This document shows, in pieces, positions 8,004 through 16,563 of a stretch of 33,896 nucleotides of DNA. Both the position numbers and the translations under genes were made by a program. Each line of letters begins with the position of its first letter. The stretch's first letter is position 1. Below the pieces are notes generated by a model that saw only the letters and a list, made by a program, of their open reading frames with translations, did not search any database and was not told the origin of the DNA. Source of the stretch: a virus; the IMG/VR virus record IMGVR_UViG_3300024520_000292, positions 1-33,896 of that record, one strand, 5' to 3'.

Positions 8004-9141
8004 ATAGATCAATGACCCTTGGTGAAACTTCAACAGAAACCTGTCCAGTATTAAGAGTGAGTAGCTTTATAGTATCTCTCTCGTAATCTCTGAAGTTCTC
8101 TTCAAAGTACTCTGTTTCAAGTTCATCCCAATGTCCAGTACTATCTCTACTCATTATAGCATAGGGGAAGTACTCACAAACCCTGATCTTTGAATTGTCA
8201 TAGAAAGGAAGAGCTACAACATTCATTGGACTTACAAGAGTAGCTAGAACAGTATCACTTGGACTTGCAAATTCTTGAACATATGCTTCAGAACCTACAT
8301 GGAGACCATAAGAACAAGCACTATTAATATTAGGATCACATTTCTCTCTTGACATAGAAACAGGAGTACCAAGATAGATATTCATCTTCTTTGAATGCTT
8401 ATCTGTATAAAGAGTTTTACTCTCTCTTGCAATCTCATCCAACTTACCAAAGAGATAGTCTAGATTTCCAGACTTTGTTTTACCTTCACCAGTAGGAAGA
8501 TTCTTTGCTTGTGTATGATGTAATTCGTAATAATCCTCACCATTCTCTTGTATGAGATACACATCATACCACTTCTTCGCTTTCTTACTTCTCTTCACCT
8601 TCAATACAGCTTCTGCTACAAAGTCAGCAAGGTCTGTACGATACTTGGCCTTTCTCTTATGAGTAACTGTCTTATATAATACAGCATAACCACCATCGGT
8701 AATAGTTACGTTGTACTTATCACAGTACTCATAGAACCTATCTCTGGCTACGGCACTGGGATTAAGGAGACAAAGAGACCAAAAGTTTGCAAGAGCCGAT
8801 AGAGGATAACCTTTCTCTGCAAAGTGCTTCACCTTTCTCACCATTACAGGAGGAAGCGGAATATTCGTTCCTTTCAAACAAATTTGATCATCTATCACTT
8901 CAAATTCATCTGAAGAGAAAGCGACCTCTATAGCCTTTTCCATAGCTTTTAACTCAGGAGCAAGAAGACCCATGAGAAAATCAAGTGCTGCCCGACTCCT
9001 CTTTGCTCGAAAACTCTGAGCAGCAGCATATATCTCTCCATTTGGATCTTTCTCCCGATAGTGTTTGGAACCAATAATCATGGTAGTGATTCCTTTCTCT
9101 ACGTTTCTACTTACCAAGCACTTTTGCTTTAGTTCTGACAT
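7960..9141 (-). CDS. rIIB-like protein
   Basis: The 393-residue product directly follows an rIIA-like gene, the order seen in T4-type and many other phages. The pattern around residues 97-160 (PLPPVMVRKVKHFAEKGYPL..L.NFW..L..NPS..A...Y.Y) followed by GGYAVLYKTV matches proteins annotated as rIIB-like in diverse phages. It is longer than T4 rIIB (312 residues). The C-terminus is very basic (GKKKRKPRSKK). In T4, rIIA and rIIB are membrane-associated and protect against lambda Rex exclusion; the role here is inferred. Two starts are possible: ATG 9141 (AGAGG ten bases upstream, overlapping rIIA by 35 bases) and ATG 9081 (GAAAGGA nine bases upstream, clear of rIIA). The latter is at least as likely. 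Confidence 0.68.
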   Translation of the reverse strand: MSELKQKCLVSRNVEKGITTMIIGSKHYREKDPNGEIYAAAQSFRAKRSRAALDFLMGLLAPELKAMEKAIEVAFSSDEFEVIDDQICLKGTNIPLPPVMVRKVKHFAEKGYPLSALANFWSLCLLNPSAVARDRFYEYCDKYNVTITDGGYAVLYKTVTHKRKAKYRTDLADFVAEAVLKVKRSKKAKKWYDVYLIQENGEDYYELHHTQAKNLPTGEGKTKSGNLDYLFGKLDEIARESKTLYTDKHSKKMNIYLGTPVSMSREKCDPNINSACSYGLHVGSEAYVQEFASPSDTVLATLVSPMNVVALPFYDNSKIRVCEYFPYAIMSRDSTGHWDELETEYFEENFRDYERDTIKLLTLNTGQVSVEVSPRVIDLYGTGKKKRKPRSKK

Positions 9142-11575
9142 GTGCTTTAAACCTCTTTAGTAATCTAGAGTTAATTGGAGATAAACTCCCGAAATAGTTC
9201 TCAAGAACCTCACTGGGTATTACATCAAAATCTAACCAAGGTAGTAGAGAATACTTATCTAGATGAGAAGATACTTCCTGTGCTAGTTCTATGATAGCGT
9301 AGTCATATGCTGGTTCAAGTCTAGGCATAGGTTTATTAAACCTCTTAGCTCTAGCTATCATCTTTCTTCTCTTTCTTTCATAATCATTGAAGAACTCTAC
9401 TAACTCTTCGTTGACTTTTATAGCACCTCTTGGATTAGATGTATTACTTTGTATATAGCTATGGAGTCTGTTAATAATAATATATAGACTCGGATTCACC
9501 TTCATAAGATTAGGGTGAAGAAGTCTTGCAAGTTGAGGACCCATGATAATGTTAAGTCTATGAGCAGTCATAGATCTTCGTATTATAGATGCACCTCTTG
9601 TTAAGGATAAAAAGTCATTCACATGTATTGTATTTTCTAATTGTTCCATTACGTGGGTATTACCTACAGCTATCTTATAGATAGAGATCTTTTTTGCATC
9701 TAATACATGATTATAATGGGAATGATGAAGATTCTTCTGATGAAAGATGATAGAAGCAGCAGCAAATAACATAGGTTCATCTGACTGATAACCATAGATA
9801 ATCAAACTACTCGATCTCCCTTTCTGTACAGTATTAATCCAATAATTGATCTCAAACCTATCCATAGACCATTTAAGAGGAGCCTGTCCCATACGTACAT
9901 TATATCTGTCATTCTGATAGATATCCTTTATGGTAATACTACCCTTCCTTTGCGTTCTTAACGCCTTACTCTCCTTCTTTTCCTCTTCAACCCAGAGAAG
10001 ATCTACTGTTTGATCTTCATACATTGTAAGTCTATCAGTAACTATACTCTCTACAGACTTAGCAAAAGCCCTTATTTCCAATAGTTGAGCATCTGTCATC
10101 TCATCTTGGCTACCAAGTCCAAAATAATTCAACAATACTCCATTGGTCTTTATAGCTTCATCTTGAAAATCAAAAATAAGTCTTGTAGATACAAGAAGGC
10201 AATTATTAAGTCTAGCAAGATATCTATTCTTTTGACCAGAAAGAAGAGTTTCAGGTTTACACCTATAATATGGCCTAAACCATGTACTCTCCCCCATGAT
10301 ATATCTCTTCAACTGTAGATCTCTCTGTTGAAGTTTTCTCTTTCCTGCGGGTCCTAACTTGGCTTTGAGTTTAAAGAATAAATCAAAAGGATTATCAGGA
10401 ATCTTCTTAAGATTATCATAACCTGCTAATTTAATCTTCTCTACAGTAACTAAGTCATCTAAACCAGCTACAGAAACACCGGGATATATTTGAACCTTTC
10501 TTGTATCCTGATGAATAGCATCATAATACTCAAGAAGATCTTGTATTGGTTCATCTGCTTCATTAACTAGATCAGTTAGTTCCTCTTTAGCAAGATCATA
10601 CTTATCTCGTATACATTGTACAGTATCGAAGTCATACGTAAGATCTTCTCTGGTCTTCATTATAGTAAGCTTCTCAACTTCATCCATAGAGAAGAGAAGA
10701 CCTATAGGACAATTACGACCAGATTGATAAGCCCAATTCATGGTATAGAATGATATAGGATAATAAACATTTCCTAGACAGAGGTGCATCTCCGTAAAAG
10801 GAGTATTACTTCTGTATATAAAATGTTCTCCCCTATATATCTCATAGTCTCCTTCAAGACCACAATTGATGAATCTAAGATCGTCAAAGTATGCTAACTG
10901 TTCACTTATTGCTTTCTGAAAAGCACCCAAATCACCATCCTTGATAGAAACCATCACTACAGTATTGTTCTCCTCATCTGTATCTGTAACAGAATACAGA
11001 TCAAAGTCAGGAGAACTCTCTGTAGCTCTTATTATGTACTCATATCTCTTACCATTAAATACAGTGTCTACACTAAATATTTCGATATAACCAAGTGGAG
11101 ATTTTGCACCAAGACCCCAAGCACCCATCTGAGTGTTGGTCATCCTCTTAGTAGAAGCAAAGTAGTTTGAATATACATTTTCAGCTCGACTAGGAGATAT
11201 ACCTACCCCCCAATCTCTGAATACTATAGTAGGATGGGAATCTAGAGAACTTAATCCTTCAAGTCTGACTTCAACTGGCTTATCCTGCTTCTTCTGAAAG
11301 TATGTCTTAAGCTTCATTATAGAAGCATCAGATAACTTTTCAAGATTTGGATACCAACTTCTAAGTTGTTCTACAGTACCAGTTTTATAATCCCACATCT
11401 CCTTACGAGAATCAGCACAATTAGTCGTTACTTCTCTTACAATACTACCAATAGGATCTTTATATTGACTGAAGAACTCAACAGCCAACTTCATACTTTG
11501 AGGATCTAATTCAAACTTCTTTGTCTTTATTGCATCTCCACTAAAATCATGTGATGTATACTGCTTTATCCTCAT
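9107..11575 (-). CDS. rIIA-like protein with GHKL ATPase domain
   Basis: The 822-residue protein begins with a GHKL (histidine-kinase/Hsp90/MutL-type) ATP-binding domain. The N-box helix is REVTTNCADS (about residues 47-56). The G1 box is DWGVG (121-125), and a glycine-rich lid GAWGLGAKSPLGY (151-163) follows. This domain at the front of a long protein, next to an rIIB-like gene, identifies the rIIA family. T4 rIIA is 725 residues. The remaining 600 residues are charged and partly helical and are not recognised. The start overlaps the stop of the M15 peptidase gene by four bases (ATGA). Family knowledge links rIIA to phage-exclusion resistance; ATPase activity here is inferred from the intact motifs. 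Confidence 0.78.
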   Translation of the reverse strand: MRIKQYTSHDFSGDAIKTKKFELDPQSMKLAVEFFSQYKDPIGSIVREVTTNCADSRKEMWDYKTGTVEQLRSWYPNLEKLSDASIMKLKTYFQKKQDKPVEVRLEGLSSLDSHPTIVFRDWGVGISPSRAENVYSNYFASTKRMTNTQMGAWGLGAKSPLGYIEIFSVDTVFNGKRYEYIIRATESSPDFDLYSVTDTDEENNTVVMVSIKDGDLGAFQKAISEQLAYFDDLRFINCGLEGDYEIYRGEHFIYRSNTPFTEMHLCLGNVYYPISFYTMNWAYQSGRNCPIGLLFSMDEVEKLTIMKTREDLTYDFDTVQCIRDKYDLAKEELTDLVNEADEPIQDLLEYYDAIHQDTRKVQIYPGVSVAGLDDLVTVEKIKLAGYDNLKKIPDNPFDLFFKLKAKLGPAGKRKLQQRDLQLKRYIMGESTWFRPYYRCKPETLLSGQKNRYLARLNNCLLVSTRLIFDFQDEAIKTNGVLLNYFGLGSQDEMTDAQLLEIRAFAKSVESIVTDRLTMYEDQTVDLLWVEEEKKESKALRTQRKGSITIKDIYQNDRYNVRMGQAPLKWSMDRFEINYWINTVQKGRSSSLIIYGYQSDEPMLFAAASIIFHQKNLHHSHYNHVLDAKKISIYKIAVGNTHVMEQLENTIHVNDFLSLTRGASIIRRSMTAHRLNIIMGPQLARLLHPNLMKVNPSLYIIINRLHSYIQSNTSNPRGAIKVNEELVEFFNDYERKRRKMIARAKRFNKPMPRLEPAYDYAIIELAQEVSSHLDKYSLLPWLDFDVIPSEVLENYFGSLSPINSRLLKRFKAHVRTKAKVLGK

Positions 11576-12003
11576 ACTCTAGGAGTTCTACTATCCCATC
11601 TTCTATCTTCTCCAAATACATCTACATGTGTAAATGTATTATATCTCCCTACTCCACCAAAGTCTAATGTTATACCTGCATATTCTGCTACTATATCAGG
11701 GTGTATTCCTAAAACATCTATATCAGCAGCAAGACCAAATAAGTGTTTACTCATTCTAACTCCTCCTACAATTTCATTATGTCTTGTACTACGATACCCA
11801 GAGTTAATCATTACCACTGCATTAAAATGATTCCTGAGAGCTTCTAATCCCAAAAGCAACTCGTTATGTACAAGTACACCATGTTCTCCATCGTGAGAAG
11901 CAAACTCACGTAGGAAGAAATGATAACTTACTTTATAATTTTCTGGCTTCAATAGAGTAGAATACCATATAGAGGTATCCAATTCATTATTTCTTAAATT
12001 CAT
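11572..12003 (-). CDS. M15-family peptidase, probable endolysin or tail-associated lysin
   Basis: This 143-residue protein matches peptidase family M15 (D-Ala-D-Ala carboxypeptidase / L-Ala-D-Glu endopeptidase). YHFFLREFASHDG opens the fold, then INSGYRS..HN, then the zinc-binding SKHLFGLAADID (His87, Asp94) and THVDV (His126). Length is typical of a single-domain phage M15_3 enzyme with no cell-wall-binding domain. It would cut peptidoglycan cross-bridges or stem peptides. No signal peptide is seen, so a cytoplasmic endolysin would need a holin, and none is adjacent. It lies between replication genes and rIIA and overlaps both neighbours by four bases. Confidence 0.85.
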   Translation of the reverse strand: MNLRNNELDTSIWYSTLLKPENYKVSYHFFLREFASHDGEHGVLVHNELLLGLEALRNHFNAVVMINSGYRSTRHNEIVGGVRMSKHLFGLAADIDVLGIHPDIVAEYAGITLDFGGVGRYNTFTHVDVFGEDRRWDSRTPRV

Positions 12004-12197
12004 AATTCTTTCTCAGTTAATCTACCATCTGTTAATTTTCTACTTATATCTTCCAGAACAACTTTAGCTGCAAGACTTATTCCAAGAAGTTCTATAGGTA
12101 TATCTTTAAGATCAAGTTCCTCTCCTAATCTCTCGGATATATAATCACACTTCTCCTTCAATGTTTTCTCCCTGAACCATTCCTGTTTTATACTCAT
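12000..12197 (-). CDS. Small helical protein of unknown function
   Basis: The 65-residue product is charged and predicted mostly helical (KTLKEKCDYISERLGEE ... LAAKVVLEDISRKL). It starts inside the last 53 bases of the uracil-DNA glycosylase gene and overlaps the M15 gene by four bases. The ATG has no strong ribosome site, so coupling to the upstream gene is likely. It is not a known family to me. Confidence 0.5.
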   Translation of the reverse strand: MSIKQEWFREKTLKEKCDYISERLGEELDLKDIPIELLGISLAAKVVLEDISRKLTDGRLTEKEL

Positions 12198-12879
12198 GGC
12201 ATGTCCAATCTATTAGTTTCTTATCATTCAGTTCCAGCCACTTATTGATACGACTAAATGGCTTACTACCAAAGAATCCTCTTGATGCTGATCTGGGACT
12301 TGGATGAGGAGAGCGGATTATAAGATGTCTCTCTGTATCCATAAAGGGATTGGCTACAGCCTGTGCATATCGACCCCAGAGAACGAATCCACAGGGATTT
12401 TCACGCTCTGCAAGCAGCTTGACAATCCGCTTTGTGAGATACTGCCAGCCTATGCGTCCGTGAGACACTGGAGCACCCTGAATGACCGTGAGAGAGGCGT
12501 TCAAGAGCAATACACCCTGCTGTGCCCAACGCTCTAAATCTGGATTGTGGGCGACCTGAAAGAAGCCAATATCAGTCTCAAGCTCTGTGAAGATATTCTT
12601 AAGAGTAGGAGGAGTGTACTTGGTATTCTGTGTAGAAAATGCAAGACCATCTGCTACATTTCTAGTGTAGTATGGGTCTTGACCTAGCATTACAATCTTT
12701 ACATCACTAAACTGAGTCAGCTTTAGAGCACGAAATACATTCTCCTTCTTAGGCCATATTATTAACTTCCTCCTATCTATTTTGAGTTGTTCCTGTATAT
12801 TCTTCATATAAGGCTTCTTAAACTCTCTTTCAAGAAGGCTGAACCATTCTTCTCCAAACTGCTCTTTTATACTAGCCAC
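12145..12879 (-). CDS. ung: Uracil-DNA glycosylase (family 1)
   Basis: The 244-residue enzyme removes uracil from DNA and carries the family 1 motifs in order. The water-activating loop is GQDPYY (66-71, catalytic Asp68). The central strand is LLLNASLTV (124-132), and the minor-groove loop HPSPRSA (192-198) carries the catalytic His. E. coli Ung has GQDPYH; here the last His is Tyr. The usual fold ends near LIDW (about 225), and the last 19 residues are an extension. It uses a GTG start with GAGGA well placed upstream and overlaps the RecE-like gene by 13 bases. The middle of the gene looks more G+C-rich than its neighbours, which may mean acquisition from another source. Its presence implies thymine-containing phage DNA. 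Confidence 0.93.
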   Translation of the reverse strand: MASIKEQFGEEWFSLLEREFKKPYMKNIQEQLKIDRRKLIIWPKKENVFRALKLTQFSDVKIVMLGQDPYYTRNVADGLAFSTQNTKYTPPTLKNIFTELETDIGFFQVAHNPDLERWAQQGVLLLNASLTVIQGAPVSHGRIGWQYLTKRIVKLLAERENPCGFVLWGRYAQAVANPFMDTERHLIIRSPHPSPRSASRGFFGSKPFSRINKWLELNDKKLIDWTCHEYKTGMVQGENIEGEV

Positions 12880-13865
12880 TCTCGTTCCTCATTTGGTGTT
12901 AATAGCGTAATACCTCTATTCTTATGTCTTTCCATACTCATATCCCACTTATCAGTTTCTATGTGATACGTCAAACGCTCTATGAGTTTGTCTATTTTGA
13001 CAGTGGCTAGACTTATATATTCCTGACTATATTCAACTATATCTACTTCATATAGAGGTTCTGTCTGTACAAACGTATTAACTAATCTGAATGTATAATC
13101 TGTAAGTTCCGGTCTCTTTGCACTTATCCATCTAAGAATCATCATCAGATAGAAAACAAGCTGTTCATCATAATGGAACATCCTTACTTGTTTTCGTATG
13201 ATAGACATACTCCTACCTATGGTCTTAAGATCTATAACCCAGACAGTCTTTGAATTATCATCAACCAAAATAAGGTCTACCATACACTTAAAGAGAATAT
13301 CATCCACAGTGCCTTTAATGACTTTCTGAGTAAACCTCTCACTCCATCTATCTCCCCAGAAGAATCCTTTGGCAAATGGGTTCTCTTTTAAGACTTGTAC
13401 GCAGATTTTAGCAATGTTTATATCTACTTCAGCTACTAGTCTTCTATCTCCAATACTATCTCTGAAGTTTATATACGGCATCAACTCTTTGATAAGAGCT
13501 AAACCTTTATTCTCTATGTCTATTTTCTTAAGTCCACGAGTACTGTAGGAGTCTTCATATGCTTTAGCTATAGGAATATCTTTATCATAAAGACTCAAGA
13601 ACTTGATCATATTTGGAGAGGATGGCTCCTTCATCTCCTCTGTTTTAACTATAAAATGATCATCAAAATCATCAGGATAGAGTGTGAGACAATCAACAAT
13701 ATCTCCAACCTTATATCCAGTACTTTCCTTTCTCTTTAATCCTAGTTCCTCAGCAGTTCCATACTTCAGAGCATGGAATCTTGCTGGACTATCATATAAA
13801 AGTTTCAGATCAGAGAAGGAAATAGCACTGTGATCTCTATACAACTGTTCAGTTTCTTTCTTCAT
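12867..13865 (-). CDS. RecE/exonuclease VIII-like PD-(D/E)XK nuclease
   Basis: The 332-residue protein has the layout of the PD-(D/E)XK exonuclease group that includes RecE. ISFSDLKLLYDSPARFHALK (15-34) is the typical N-terminal opening. KGTVDDILFKCMVDLIL (184-200) holds the first acid, Asp197. VWVIDLKT (208-215) supplies Asp212 and Lys214. HYDEQLVFY (231-239) is the QxxxY-type motif of RecB/RecE-like nucleases. These enzymes resect double-stranded ends to leave a 3' strand for annealing or strand exchange. With the Sak4-like ATPase in the same operon it would serve phage recombination. It overlaps the next upstream gene by four bases (ATGA). Confidence 0.78.
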   Translation of the reverse strand: MKKETEQLYRDHSAISFSDLKLLYDSPARFHALKYGTAEELGLKRKESTGYKVGDIVDCLTLYPDDFDDHFIVKTEEMKEPSSPNMIKFLSLYDKDIPIAKAYEDSYSTRGLKKIDIENKGLALIKELMPYINFRDSIGDRRLVAEVDINIAKICVQVLKENPFAKGFFWGDRWSERFTQKVIKGTVDDILFKCMVDLILVDDNSKTVWVIDLKTIGRSMSIIRKQVRMFHYDEQLVFYLMMILRWISAKRPELTDYTFRLVNTFVQTEPLYEVDIVEYSQEYISLATVKIDKLIERLTYHIETDKWDMSMERHKNRGITLLTPNEEREWLV

Positions 13866-14083
13866 AATGTATACCAGTTTGACTTTATACTCTCCATCAA
13901 CTTTTGTACGTTTTCTGGAGTTTCTTCAGTAGCTAACTGTTCTTTGAAAAGAGTTAGAGGATTTTCTTTTCCTACCTTCTCTTTATCTCTATCATAAAAT
14001 GCAAGGTTTAGTTTAGGACCATCAACTACAACTGCTTTAGGTTGACCACCTTCCATAAAAACCAATACTAAATCCATACTCAT
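13862..14083 (-). CDS. Small protein of unknown function
   Basis: The 73-residue product starts with a beta-hairpin-like MSMDLVLVFMEGGQPKAVVVDG, followed by a charged helix (ETPENVQKLMESIKSNW). It lies between the RusA-like and RecE-like genes and overlaps the latter by four bases, so it may be a partner of one of them. No family is recognised. Confidence 0.55.
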   Translation of the reverse strand: MSMDLVLVFMEGGQPKAVVVDGPKLNLAFYDRDKEKVGKENPLTLFKEQLATEETPENVQKLMESIKSNWYTL

Positions 14084-14089
14084 ATTAAA

Positions 14090-14680
14090 TTACTCTATTA
14101 ACTCTCTGACACTACGGTCTAAAGGGTTTCTACTAAATGTGAATATTAACATACGAGTTTCTCCTTCTGGAATTTCATACCATTGAGTATCAAATCCTGT
14201 GACATATTCAATGCTATCATCAGGTATGACTTTACATTCTTTAAGTACATCTACAAATGCTTTTCTATAGAACCATAGATTATCTAAATCCCAATCTCCT
14301 TTTCCTTTCACTGAAAAAATATCCCAATCTATTCTTATAGGAAAATCTTCAGGTCTTATCTTAATGGGTAAATACTTCTTGATCTTCTTTCGAAAATCAT
14401 CTTTCAACTTATCCATTAACATCGCCCTTACTCTAGAATTTCCATAACCAGAGTAGAACTTATTACCAGATAGGGTTTCGAACTTAGGTGTCCCTGCTAC
14501 ACGACGGTTGATAATATATCTCTCTCCCCATTTGTCAATAACATATCCCTTCCTGCAACTGATGGGTTTGTACTTCTTGGGGATTTTTACTTCATCTCTA
14601 TTCTCCCATTTCAGGAACACCTTTCTTCTCGCCTTGCTGGTCTGTACTTTCAGTAGGTAGTCTCTTATTATCATCTCCAT
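14090..14680 (-). CDS. RusA-like Holliday-junction resolvase
   Basis: In this 196-residue protein, the region around residues 128-170 (GDWDLDNLWFYRKAFVDVL ... VIPDDSIEYVTGF) has the RusA signature: D-x-DN followed by a helix, D-x-L, and a DD pair near the end. RusA dimers use these acids to bind metal and cut four-way junctions. The N-terminus is very basic, which fits DNA binding, and the protein is longer than E. coli RusA (120 residues). The ATG at 14680 is chosen because AGGG lies eight bases upstream. It overlaps the preceding gene by 83 bases. The order of motifs convinces me of the family; activity is inferred. Confidence 0.6.
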   Translation of the reverse strand: MEMIIRDYLLKVQTSKARRKVFLKWENRDEVKIPKKYKPISCRKGYVIDKWGERYIINRRVAGTPKFETLSGNKFYSGYGNSRVRAMLMDKLKDDFRKKIKKYLPIKIRPEDFPIRIDWDIFSVKGKGDWDLDNLWFYRKAFVDVLKECKVIPDDSIEYVTGFDTQWYEIPEGETRMLIFTFSRNPLDRSVRELIE

Positions 14681-15287
14681 AGTCCATCCCTATCACAAAG
14701 GCTGTTAGTTCTCCTATCTTATTTCCAATGAACTCTCTAATTTCTGGTCCAGATCCAAAGCTTGTAATGAAACCAATGAGGTGATGTTTCATTAACATGA
14801 TTATTCCATCAATAAGAACTTCGGCTGGTAAATTCCTCTTTGGATTTTCAATGATTTTAACTACTGGCTTGTTCATCATATCAGCAAGAGATTTTACCAT
14901 CTTCATGTGTTTTTCTCTAGCAAGCTTTTCCTTTTCCTCATTGATCTGTCGCTGTGTTTGTCTTTTTGTAGGCATATGTCCTTTAGTAAGATCAGATATG
15001 TGTCCCTGATCTGTAGCGTGTGCTTTATCTATAGTTTCTTTAGGCATAGACTGACGATGTATCTTCTTACCTTCTCCTTCAGTACTGAAGACTGCATCAT
15101 CTCCTTCTATAGAAAACTTGACTTCTCCTTTGATAAGACCAGATATTAATTGCTTGGAAAGTGAAGGATATATTTTGTGAAGACTTCTACCAGCTCTTTT
15201 CAAATCTTTATCTGCACACATCTGCTGATGCATATATATGGCATATGGAGCATGTAGCATCTTACTACTTTTTAGTACGTGTTTCAT
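14598..15287 (-). CDS. Unrecognised protein between primase and resolvase
   Basis: The 229-residue product begins with a basic segment. It has a Lys/Glu-rich helix at about residues 105-145 (KRQTQRQINEEKEKLAREKH), then an amphipathic and hydrophobic region (VLIDGIIMLMKHHLIGFI), and ends in a polar charged tail. Its last 83 bases also encode the N-terminus of the RusA-like protein, so the tail is probably poorly constrained. It overlaps the primase gene by 23 bases. Context suggests a replication accessory protein, but the sequence does not show which. Confidence 0.5.
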   Translation of the reverse strand: MKHVLKSSKMLHAPYAIYMHQQMCADKDLKRAGRSLHKIYPSLSKQLISGLIKGEVKFSIEGDDAVFSTEGEGKKIHRQSMPKETIDKAHATDQGHISDLTKGHMPTKRQTQRQINEEKEKLAREKHMKMVKSLADMMNKPVVKIIENPKRNLPAEVLIDGIIMLMKHHLIGFITSFGSGPEIREFIGNKIGELTAFVIGMDYGDDNKRLPTESTDQQGEKKGVPEMGE

Positions 15288-16314
15288 AGAGCATTAATAG
15301 TATTAGGTTTTTAGCCTTTTGGAAATCATTATCTCTTACATAGTCACTGATATCTTTGCTACCGTAATCATGAGTACCAAATCTACCATTGGTTAAGAAG
15401 AGAGGAACTACTCCATTTCTCTTTAGTTTATTAGCAGCTACTATTCCTGTGTAATCAAAATCGTACAGACTATATACATGAGTAAACTTATCAGAAATGA
15501 GATCTAATATCTCTCCTCTTATAATTGCACTTTCTGCCTGTGGAGCTATAGCGTAGAAACCCATTTGAGCTAGTACCATAACATCCTTCATACTCTTAGT
15601 TATAATCAAAGTACTACCATCCTTTGGTAACTGATTCCAACCATTCATCTTAGATGTATTAGATACAAATCTGGTTCTTGATATAGGTATGCCTGAACCA
15701 GTAGTCTTCCCTCTTTTATAGAAGTATATCTTCCAGAGTTGTCTTTCATCTTTACCTATCCCAAAATAATATCCAAGAGCAGGATCTCTATCTCTATAAT
15801 AATAAGTAGCTCTACCGTTAACCCACAGCTTCTTTATGCTAACACATTTATATCTTCTCCAAGTCCACTCTTTTATACCAAAAGACTCTAGATATTCTCT
15901 ATCTACTTTAGTCTCCTTCTGTATAGTTACACGAATATCACTACTACCAGAACTACGATAGGTTTTGTTTTTGATGTTCCTCAACTTTTCTACAAGTTCT
16001 GCTACGATAGGCTTATCTGATAGCTCGAAATCCCAAGCTATCTTTTCAAGAGCAGTCCCAAAGTCCAATCCAAACATCTTAGCAACTATATCAAAACAAT
16101 CCTTATCACCACTTTCCTTCCAATCCCGGAATCTGAGCCTACCTCCCCTGTAAGAAAAGGAACAAGTAGGGTGGCGATCATCTCGAAGTGGGGAACGATA
16201 TAGCCTATTAGGTTTTGCTTTAATTCCCAGATAGTATTCAAATATTTCCTTCTCTGATATCCTTGATAGAATATACTCCTTAGTGATTATCTTCTTTGTC
16301 GTTTGATATGCCAT
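15265..16314 (-). CDS. DNA primase with Toprim domain
   Basis: The 349-residue protein opens with a primase-type N-terminal region: SPLRDDRHPTCSFSYRGG (about 41-58) then RFRDWKESGDKDCFDIVAKM (61-80), which recalls the fold after the zinc finger in DnaG-type primases. The zinc-binding CHC2 cysteines themselves are not evident. The Toprim catalytic part has LIITKSMKDVMVL (236-248, the acidic residue of motif 1 being Asp244), YDFDYTG (284-290, DxD) and KDISDYV (320-326). It would lay RNA primers for the DnaB-like helicase and polymerase of this operon. The operon order primase - SSB-like - Sak4-like - helicase supports the role. Confidence 0.77.
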   Translation of the reverse strand: MAYQTTKKIITKEYILSRISEKEIFEYYLGIKAKPNRLYRSPLRDDRHPTCSFSYRGGRLRFRDWKESGDKDCFDIVAKMFGLDFGTALEKIAWDFELSDKPIVAELVEKLRNIKNKTYRSSGSSDIRVTIQKETKVDREYLESFGIKEWTWRRYKCVSIKKLWVNGRATYYYRDRDPALGYYFGIGKDERQLWKIYFYKRGKTTGSGIPISRTRFVSNTSKMNGWNQLPKDGSTLIITKSMKDVMVLAQMGFYAIAPQAESAIIRGEILDLISDKFTHVYSLYDFDYTGIVAANKLKRNGVVPLFLTNGRFGTHDYGSKDISDYVRDNDFQKAKNLILLMLYETRTKK

Positions 16315-16502
16315 TTCTCATAGGTATTTTGTTCTTCCATCTCAGAAATAGCCTCTTCTATATTCTCTTGTAATCTATTAACAGTTTCTCTATCTAAATA
16401 CTTGAAAATTACAGAACCTCTAGTAGTTGATAACATCCCATATAATCGCATCAACATGAAGTTCCTATCCTGTGCCCATATTTGTTTCTTAGTCGCTGGC
16501 AT
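16287..16502 (-). CDS. Small basic/helical protein upstream of primase
   Basis: This 71-residue protein starts just after the terminator at 16505-16542 and overlaps the primase gene by 28 bases. It is predicted helical, with a basic N-terminus, a central RGSVIFKYLDRETVNRLQENIEEAI stretch of mixed charge and a basic C-terminus (KWHIKRQRR). As the first gene after a terminator it should lie near a promoter, but none is clear. Function unknown. Confidence 0.5.
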   Translation of the reverse strand: MPATKKQIWAQDRNFMLMRLYGMLSTTRGSVIFKYLDRETVNRLQENIEEAISEMEEQNTYEKWHIKRQRR

Positions 16503-16504
16503 AA

Positions 16505-16542
16505 TGTAAAAGGGGAAGGACCAATTAAGACCCTCCCCCTTT
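16505..16542 (-). terminator. Terminator downstream of the SSB-like gene
   Basis: AAAGGGG (16509-16515) pairs with CCCCTTT (16536-16542). After one mismatch, AGG (16517-16519) pairs with CCT (16532-16534). On the minus strand the 3' arm runs into TTTT. It follows the stop of 16564-17274 by about 20 bases and would end or attenuate transcription before the primase genes. Confidence 0.72.
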
Positions 16543-16563
16543 CCTCCGTGCTTATCTTATTTT

